16,763 nucleotides of DNA from Hepatocystis sp. ex Piliocolobus tephrosceles. Lineage: Eukaryota > Apicomplexa > Aconoidasida > Haemosporida > Plasmodiidae. How positions within the stretch are numbered: position 1 is the first letter of the stretch; each line of letters begins with the position of its first letter. Shown piece after piece: positions 6,500 to 14,600 of the stretch. The translations under genes were made by a program, and so were the position numbers. The notes beneath the pieces are model-generated. The model did not search any database, was not told the DNA's origin, and worked only from the letters and a program-made list of their open reading frames with translations. The stretch lies in NCBI GenBank assembly GCA_902459845.2, contig CABPSV020000401.1:1-16763 (forward strand), given 5' to 3'.

Positions 6500-8905
6500 T
6501 CAGATATTCGCTATCAATACAGAATGGCCAAATCGAGGCACAAGTAAAGATGGACCTGCTTGCCATTCATTTGTATCAGGTGAAAAGAAATGACAAGAAT
6601 TTAAAACTTCTTCATTTTCTCCTCCAGTAATTATATATGAATCAGATAAAATAGCTGCTGCAAAATTCATTTTTTTTTCTGGAAGATTATTTAAAAATTG
6701 CCATCTTTTATTAAATGGTTGATATTGTTCAACAGAACTTAATATATTATGTTCATTATCAATACCACCAATAATATATATTTGATTTAAGTAATTGAAT
6801 GCAGAACCTGAACTTCTAGCTTCTAATAAAGGGTATGGGAAATTTTCCCACTTGTTCATTTTTTCATCATATACTTCTACCGTACTCAATCTTTCACCAT
6901 TTGTTCCTCCAAGTATATAAATTTTATCTTCATGTGCTACAGACATAGCAGAAGATCTAGGAGTATTTAAAGGAGCTACTTCTACCCAAGCTTTCATTCG
7001 ATGATCATACGCTTCAACATTTGGTATAATTGAAGAACCATCATACCCACCTATACAATAAATTCGTCCATTTAATGTAACACCATTATTATTTCTTCTA
7101 GGTATATTCAAATTACTTGATGTATACCATACATCTCTTAATCGATCATATACCTCAGTTTCAAATAAAGCTTTATAGTCATAATTGTTACCACCAAATA
7201 CATATAAAAAATTATTTAATACAGCACTTCCAAAATATGCTTTTTTTGTTGTCATAGGTGTACACATACGCCAACATTGTTGATTAATATCTAACATTTC
7301 CATTGAGTTTAAATAATCTATTCCATCAAATCCACCCATTGAAAATACTAATGGAAATGGTAAAAATTTAATATTATAAAACTCTGCTTCTTTTAATAAA
7401 GCTTCACTTTCACTTAGATTTTTTGGTATAGGTACAGTTAATGGATTTCTTAAAAAGTTTAATATAATTCTGAATAATTCACTATCACGATCTAAAAATA
7501 TTCTTCCTTGTTTATCTCTAGTTACATGAAATCTACCACTTAATAATTTATCAATAAATGAATCTTTTTGTTGTGTTAAGGTATGTCTTGAAGTTTCAAA
7601 AACTACTCCTCCAACATTTATATCAATCATAGTTTCAGTTGCTATGTTAGCATCTACTATTTTTTTTTTCTCATTTTCAAAATTTTTATATTCTTGATAA
7701 TATTTTTCTTTTTCTAAATATAAGACTAATTTTAATTTGTCTATTTCTTGTAAAAATCTTAATCTTTCTTCATCAAATCTTTTTCTATGTTCTTCTTTTT
7801 CTTTTTTTATTTGTTTATATCCGTTAGATATATCTACGTCTAATTTTTTTCTTTCTTCTTTTATTTTTTGTTCTTCCATTATTTTTTTATTTTCAATTTC
7901 ACTATATAATCGTATTCGTTCCAATTCTAACTCTTTTTTATCTTTAAATATTTTATCTTTTTCACGTATAAAATTCATTTGTGTTTTTTTAAGCCAGTTT
8001 ATAAAAGTTATTCTTAAATCACTTACCATATTTTCAAAATCAGCTGGATCATTTAAATCAGTTTCTATCACATGTTTTTCATAAATGTCATTCATAATAT
8101 TATTATTATTCACATTGCTACAGCTAATTGTATCTGTTGTATAAATATTTTTTTTTGGATTATTTATACTACTGTTATTGTTATCTTCATTTGTGTTTAT
8201 CATTTTCATTTGTTCTAAAAATAAATCTCTTTCTGTTTCCTTTTTGTTATAAAATTTTTTTTTTAAATTTAAATTATGAACAGAACTAGCAAGATTGTTA
8301 CTGCTGTTTATATCAGTTAGATGGATGTCTTTATTTTTATTCATAAAACTTACACCATTTTTATTTAAAAATTTATTTAAATAATTGCTATTTATATTTT
8401 CTTTCGATAAATTACTATAATTACTAAAATTACTAAAATTTGAGGGGTTATTTTTTGGAAAATTATCAGATAAATAATCATCCTTTGCATCAAATTTAGA
8501 ATCAACTACACTCAAATCTATGGACTCTAATAAACTATCATTAATATTATCTAAACTCACATCGTCTTCATCACTATCACCATTGCTACTGGCATTATCT
8601 TTATTAGTAACATTTTTTTTATTACTACCTTTATTATTTAAAACGTAATTTTTTTCGGCACTTTTTTTTATCTTAGTACTTGTTAAATTTAAATAAGAGC
8701 TAGTTTCAATATCTTCGTTACTGCTCATACCTTTTTCTTCGTTATCCATACTGCTGTCATTGCCACTAACGTTATCACTACCCGTGCCACTATCACTACT
8801 GTTATTATCATCCATCTCTCTTTTATCATTCATAGAAAAGTCGGAAGTTCTATTATATGGGATTTTTTCCTCCTCCATATTGTTCATTTTGTTCAATTTT
8901 TTCAT
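6500..8905 (-). CDS. K13: Kelch13 (K13), BTB/POZ and kelch-propeller protein
   Basis: Ortholog of P. falciparum Kelch13, whose propeller mutations cause partial artemisinin resistance. In that species it marks the cytostome collar and is needed for haemoglobin endocytosis in ring stages. Single exon, 801 aa (726 in P. falciparum). Layout: residues 1-~280 disordered and Ser/Asn/Asp-rich; ~285-418 a charged coiled-coil region (FINWLKKTQMNFIREKDK...); ~425-515 BTB/POZ beginning MIDINVGG; ~519-801 six kelch blades, each with a diglycine at 524-525, 571-572, 619-620, 666-667, 713-714 and 761-762. The C-terminus HSVLIANI matches P. falciparum exactly as I remember it. From the BTB on there are no indels, so this protein's residue number is the P. 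falciparum number plus 75. The start is uncertain: the P. falciparum N-terminus aligns with M10 (MEEEKIP, ATG at 8876-8878), so the true protein may be 792 aa. Flanked upstream by an A-rich leader and downstream by a CpG-rich repeat. Confidence 0.98.
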   Translation of the reverse strand: MKKLNKMNNMEEEKIPYNRTSDFSMNDKREMDDNNSSDSGTGSDNVSGNDSSMDNEEKGMSSNEDIETSSYLNLTSTKIKKSAEKNYVLNNKGSNKKNVTNKDNASSNGDSDEDDVSLDNINDSLLESIDLSVVDSKFDAKDDYLSDNFPKNNPSNFSNFSNYSNLSKENINSNYLNKFLNKNGVSFMNKNKDIHLTDINSSNNLASSVHNLNLKKKFYNKKETERDLFLEQMKMINTNEDNNNSSINNPKKNIYTTDTISCSNVNNNNIMNDIYEKHVIETDLNDPADFENMVSDLRITFINWLKKTQMNFIREKDKIFKDKKELELERIRLYSEIENKKIMEEQKIKEERKKLDVDISNGYKQIKKEKEEHRKRFDEERLRFLQEIDKLKLVLYLEKEKYYQEYKNFENEKKKIVDANIATETMIDINVGGVVFETSRHTLTQQKDSFIDKLLSGRFHVTRDKQGRIFLDRDSELFRIILNFLRNPLTVPIPKNLSESEALLKEAEFYNIKFLPFPLVFSMGGFDGIDYLNSMEMLDINQQCWRMCTPMTTKKAYFGSAVLNNFLYVFGGNNYDYKALFETEVYDRLRDVWYTSSNLNIPRRNNNGVTLNGRIYCIGGYDGSSIIPNVEAYDHRMKAWVEVAPLNTPRSSAMSVAHEDKIYILGGTNGERLSTVEVYDEKMNKWENFPYPLLEARSSGSAFNYLNQIYIIGGIDNEHNILSSVEQYQPFNKRWQFLNNLPEKKMNFAAAILSDSYIITGGENEEVLNSCHFFSPDTNEWQAGPSLLVPRFGHSVLIANI
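8405..8440 (-). repeat. Short coding repeat NFS/NYS/NLS in the K13 N-terminus
   Basis: Residues ~156-167 read N-F-S, N-F-S, N-Y-S, N-L-S from a 9-bp tandem. P. falciparum K13 has no equivalent triplet array here as I recall it, so it accounts for part of the longer N-terminal region. Confidence 0.75.
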
Positions 8906-8982
8906 TTTTCCTTTTTTTTTTTTTGCTTTTGTTTTTTGTTTTTTCCTTTTTTTTTTTTTGTTTTTTCCTTTTTTTTTTTTTT
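8906..8982 (-). promoter_or_regulatory. A-rich K13 5' leader
   Basis: Immediately 5' of the K13 ATG the sense strand is almost pure purine: A12-14 blocks separated by GGAAAAAAC in three similar copies. The pyrimidine strand shows CCTTTT...TTTTG three times. This is probably the proximal 5' UTR; no transcription start can be placed from sequence. Confidence 0.6.
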
Positions 8983-9359
8983 CAGTGTTATATAATTTTT
9001 AGATAATTCCTATTTGCCACTACAAGCACAACCTTTTTGTTTTATAATTAGATTGTTTTTATTATTGCAGTAAAGAAAAAATAAAATTAAAAGCGTGGGT
9101 GGTTCGTCAAATAAAAAAAAAAAAAAAAATAAAAAAAGAACTCCTGTAATGTATGCGGAACGGATACAAAAGAATGTTATGTTTTTGTCACTTAATTACA
9201 ACCTATATATATATATATACATACTACTTGGCTAACTGTTTTGATTAAAAATTATATATTAAAAAGGTAAACAACATAAGTTTTAATAAATATGCTTATA
9301 ATATCAACAGTTCTCAAATGAGCATCTTAAAAATTAAATATACATGCGTGTATGTAGTC

Positions 9360-9364
<5 letters not shown>

Positions 9365-9413
<49 letters not shown>
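9365..9413. repeat. TA microsatellite, 49 bp
   Basis: Uninterrupted alternating TA about 460 bases upstream of the K13 start. Likely length-polymorphic. Confidence 0.95.
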
Positions 9414-9416
<3 letters not shown>

Positions 9417-9536
9417 TATATATGAACACAAACGTATATGAAGATAAAAACTCAAGATTATTTCTTAGATTCTCCTCTCATCATACTTGTAAAACATTTA
9501 TACATAAAAACATTCCATCTACATAATATTATTTAC

Positions 9537-9567
<31 letters not shown>

Positions 9568-9864
9568 TGTACGAAACAAAATTATATATATACTATTTTA
9601 TTATTGTTGATAATAAATAATCATAAAAAAAAAATAAATAAAAATAAACATTATACAAAAAATAAATATTATTCATATATTTTTGTAATTCTATTTAAAA
9701 AATAAAAAAACATTTACAAAAAATATGTAAAAAATGAAGAAAAATTTTAAAATAGTAAATAAAAATATGCATTTGTAATTTGCATGTATATATTATGTGT
9801 TTATATATATAAATATATAATCACATGTTTCTTTTTTTTAATAATCGTTTTTTATTATCTATTC

Positions 9865-9896
<32 letters not shown>

Positions 9897-10760
9897 TATA
9901 TATTATGCATACATATATATAATAAACATACTTTTATATATAATTTTTTGTACATGTTTAATATGTTAACAAGGAATTTTGTCCCATAAAATTTTAAATT
10001 AATTTGTAAAACATGTTTTACAATATAAATAATATATTTTATGTACATATGTAATACATCTGTTAATTTTTATTGGGGTGCATCTTGTTTTTGTTTTTAT
10101 TTTTGTTTTTATTTTTGTTTTTTTTCGTTATAAATGAAATTTTATACGTATCCATTTGTATTAAATTTCAATGCTTTACCATTGTTATACTACATATACT
10201 GCAATATATTTCACTGTATTATATTATATAGATCTATATATACACAAAAAGATATGTGCAGGTATGTTATACAAATTATGTTATACACATATATATGTAT
10301 ATATAATGAAGAAAAAAAAGCCACATTCGCATCCATCTGTATTAAAACATTAAAAGTTTTGATATATTCTGTAGTAATTAACATAAAACTATTTCTGTGA
10401 CAAATAAAATTATAGTAACTATTGTTGGTAATAAAAATTATGTTTGTATAATATAATGTACAAATAAAATTACATAAAAAAAAATAAAAAAAAAAAAAAA
10501 AAGAAGAAGAAGAATAAAATAAAATAGCGAAATATCCAGCTATGTTTTTTTTTTTTTTGTTTTACTTAATCATTTACCGTCGAAAATTAAAATATGTTAA
10601 TGAAATTTTATAAAAATTGAAAAAATAAACTGTTATAAAAGTAATACCCCCTGAAATAAAATATATATATATTTATATTTTTTTTTATTTTTTAATTTTA
10701 CTTAATACTAATATGTGTAAGCTGTCATATGTATGTGTCATGTAGAAAAACACATAGCAT

Positions 10761-10761
<1 letters not shown>

Positions 10762-10799
<38 letters not shown>
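10762..10799. repeat. 38-bp poly-T
   Basis: Unbroken T run in the spacer between K13 and the VPS13-like gene. Confidence 0.95.
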
Positions 10800-10801
<2 letters not shown>

Positions 10802-11331
10802 ATATAATACAACTATATAAACGTTAAGACATGTTTTGAGTTTTATAAGTCCTTTAATAATATAAATTCAAAGTTAAAAGATAATGATTAACTTTTCAAA
10901 ATAATATAATAATTATTAAAAAGTTAATTTAAACAAAAAATAATGTATAAATGAATTAAAAAAATGGGTAACCCAGATAAAAATAGGAAGAACGATGTCG
11001 GATTAAATAAGCAAAATGTGTGTTAACTCATGTTAATACAACAACACATTAAAACGGTTAAATAATTAAAGTAACGAAAAAAAAACAAAAAAAAAAATAA
11101 TACTAAAAAAACAGATTTGAAGAAAATGGTACGGAAGGAAACAAACAAAAACAATTGCTCAAATTATGTTGCAAATAGTATCCAAAAATAAAATAAAATA
11201 AAAAAAGTGGGTAAATAAACAAATAAATAAAATATAATAAAATTTTAATAGTTAAGTAAAAAGAAAACGCAAACAGTAGAGTGTATTGTTTTAAACAAAA
11301 AAAAGGAAGCAAAACGAAACGAAAACAATAA

Positions 11332-11364
<33 letters not shown>

Positions 11365-11463
11365 AAAAAAAAAAAAAAAAAAAAAAAAAAAAACAAAAAA
11401 AAAAACAAAAAAAAACAAAAAAAAACAAAAAAAAACAAAAAAAAACAAAAAAAAACAAAAAAA
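11332..11463. repeat. Poly-A with periodic C: 10-bp CAAAAAAAAA repeat
   Basis: A tract broken by C at 11332, 11364, 11394 and 11406, and then exactly every 10 bases at 11416, 11426, 11436, 11446 and 11456. It lies about 200 bases downstream of the VPS13-like stop codon. Confidence 0.95.
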
Positions 11464-11665
11464 CGTTAGATATAATTCGGGTGTTCACAATGTAGTTGTA
11501 TATGTGATGTAACTATCAGTATAATACATTGCCTAGTCATTCGCATTAAATTTAACAATATATATGTGCACGCATATATACGCACGCATATGTTCACACT
11601 TATCTGTATATCATTGTGAACAGCGCTCATTTACACTTTCGACATGCTACATAAAGAACCTATTG
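11464..11665. other. 3' flank of the VPS13-like gene
   Basis: About 200 bases of mixed sequence, less AT-biased than the rest of the spacer, with a short direct repeat of ACGCATAT near 11571-11591. It is presumably the 3' UTR of the minus-strand gene. No gene is seen. Confidence 0.65.
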
Positions 11666-14600
11666 TTAATTTGCGTTTTTCAAATAATAGGGTGAATTGT
11701 GTATCAAAAACGATAAAAGAAGCGAAAAGGCGTGTAAAGCAAGTTCTTTTGATTCACATTTAACTAATTTAGAAATATATAAACATTTTTTTTTATTTTT
11801 TTGATTATAATGTGTATATTTCATTTTTAGTTTATTTTGTATTATACGTTGATTTGGTTGTTTCTGATTGTGCTGCTTATCATGGTCATGCTCATACGTA
11901 TGCTTATGATCATTACTATGAACATTGTAGTCATCATTATAAAAAGAAGAGAACTCTTTTTTTTCGCACTCCTTTTTTTTGCGCTCCTTTTCAAAATATT
12001 TTTTATGTGGACTTTTGTTCATGGCTTGTTCGCTACTGTAAAAGCTATCCTTCGGTTTTCCGTTTAGTGCGAACTTTTGATATATATATTTTTTTTTATT
12101 ATTACTATTTTTTTTTGTTTTATAGAACGATTTGTATAATATCCTTATATAGTAGGAAGGTTTGAAGTCACTAAATTGTTTATAATGTTTATTTTTAAAT
12201 AAATTTTGTAATTTCCAACTTTTTTTTATTTTATGTATGAGATTTTTGTCATCTTGGTCTTGTTCAGATTTGATATATTTTTTTTTTTTTTCGTCATTTT
12301 GATTTGTATTTACATTTGAATTTTTTTCGTTATATTTGACTTTACCATTTTTGCTATTTTTGATTGGTTTACGACTTTTAAGCATAGTGGAATATTTGTT
12401 AATATGACCGTCCCTATCTAAAAAAATTAATATAATTTCAATTTTTAGAATAGCATGAATATATAAAGCCCATAACAATTTATCCCTCTCACAATATCCT
12501 ATTTCTTTATTACTAACCCATAAAAAGTTTTTAATATTATTTGGGTTGTTGTCCTGTTTAATTGTGTATAAAAGAATAATAGCTATAATATTTTTTTTTA
12601 AAAGTTCTTTTTTTTTTTTTTTTTTTTCATTTATTACATGATTTGAAAAGGAAATTGGGTATTCATAATTAAGAAATTTGGCATATTCTTTAACTAAGCT
12701 TTTTTTATGTGGCCTAATAACTGATTTAACAGCAAGCGTTTGTATTTGGTTTAATGTTCCAATACATAGAAATGTATAAAAGGAAAAAATACTGTTAAGT
12801 AATCCACAGAATAAGCTACTAAAGGCACTATATAAAGAATAAAATATAATACTACATGTAGAATAACAATTTTTAAGTTTTCCATTTTCACTTTTTCGTA
12901 TAGTTTTACTCTTTTGTATTGCTTTAAATGGTTTATAAAATATGTTAATAGAACTGATAACCAGAACTTGAAACAAAGATTGGAGTCCGTAGTAGATACC
13001 TTCACCACAATTAGATGGTTGATCTGTTATTTCATGTTGCATAAAATTACTATTTGTAGTTATACTCAATTTGTCTGAATTTCTGGAAAATCGTTCAAAA
13101 CAAGTACTCCAACTACCAAAAAATCTACTAACCCCTTCCAATATACCAGATAATATATTTCTACTAAATTCGATAAGAATATTTAATAATACTATACAAA
13201 ATAATAAAGGGAAAGAACATACATTAACACTTTTTTTTATGTCTTTAATACAACTTATATATCCTTTTTTCCAGTGTTTATATATAATTAATGGGTTACC
13301 TATAAGGTCTATCGCACCTAATAAATTAAACATTTGATTCATACCTGAGTTTATATAATCATTCATAATTTCATTAAATATTAATACATATAATGACCCA
13401 CACATATTTTTTTTTATTTCTTTTTCAAAATATAAATTGGCATCACTAATATTTGGGATATTCATAATTAAAATAGATATAGCATTCATTATGTTTGAAT
13501 CCATGATTTCATTTTTCTTGTCATAACTTAAACTTCGATTTTTTATATTTATAATCAGTTTTATTTCGTTTATTTTTAATTTGGATATAAAAATTTTATC
13601 CAAACTTATTAAATTATTTTTTATATTAATATTTTGCATTTTCTTTAAAATTTCTTTTCTTTTTTTTAATAACTCTTTATAATCTTTTTCACATTCTTTT
13701 AAATAATTTAATTTGTTTTCTGTTAATGTATCATATGGGTAAGGACTATTTTTAGCTCCGATTGCGTTTATTAATTCTTGATATCGGTTCGTGTAATTAT
13801 CTGAATATTTTTTAACATATGTATTGTCTTTTTCAAATAAATCTGAGTTTAGGCTTAGGTCTAAATTTTTCTGTTTTTTTTTCACCATCTTAGTGGTAAT
13901 ATCTATCACTGTTGTATCATCATTGTTACTGGTATTATTGTTACTGGTATTATTGTTACTTGTATAGAAAAGAGTATATTCATTTTTTTTGCCCAGCTTG
14001 TCGTTCATTGGTATTTCACTACTATGCATGAAATCGTAGTTGTGGTATTTGATAGGTGTATTATCTGTGTTAGGACTGGTACTCTTACAAGTCTTGTTTT
14101 TAATTTCTTGATTATGCACATCTTCGTAATGCGTAAGTTTTACCTTTCCACTTTTACTAGTTTCACTCTCTATAGTTTTTATTTTTAAAGTTTTATTATC
14201 CTCATTCATCATAATCAAGGAAGGTTCGAAGTGAAGCATGTCGTTTTTGTTTTTTTTTTGTTCGCAATTGTTTTGCATATATATTTTTTTGGTGTTATCC
14301 ATTTTGTACTGATTTATATTTCTTAACTCTTTAATTTCGTTAAAATTAAAATTAGCAATTTTTTCATATAAATAATAATCTTTTAAAATATGATGTTTAA
14401 CTAATTCCTCAATTGGTCCCATGTTTTGTTTATATTCTAAACTATCAAAGTCAGTGTCTCTAAGTTCAATATTTTTTTCCAAGTTAAGTGAATTATAATT
14501 ATCTACATCGTACTCTAATATATTCAATAATTCGTCAAACACTTTTAAAAGTTCAATAATAAAATACGAATCAAGGTTTATACTCATTGAAGCAATGTTT

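Larger units (their letters stand above)
8983..11331. other. K13 upstream intergenic region, no gene seen
   Basis: About 2.3 kb of AT-rich DNA between the K13 leader and the VPS13 3' side. Landmarks: TA runs at 9204-9219, 9365-9413 (about 24 dinucleotides) and ~9538-9559; a 29-base A run at 9865-9893; a TTTTGTTTTTAT 12-bp repeat at about 10086-10124; a GAA run near 10501-10513; a 38-base T run at 10762-10799. The open frame at 10134-10400 (88 aa) is Tyr/Ile/Cys-rich with no domain and looks like chance. The region should contain the K13 promoter, but no motif is firm enough to annotate. Confidence 0.7.

Noticed and set aside
10134..10400. 88-aa plus-strand ORF in the K13 upstream spacer
   Set aside because: Tyr/Ile/Cys-rich, overlaps another frame of similar length, no domain and no codon pattern like the real genes.
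10964..10987. ATG with coding-like start (MGNPDKK) suggesting a small myristoylated protein
   Set aside because: The frame stops at TAG after seven codons and no convincing splice donor extends it.
12751..13008. 85-aa minus-strand ORF inside the VPS13-like gene
   Set aside because: Out-of-frame shadow of the hydrophobic C-terminal helices of the longer, motif-supported frame.
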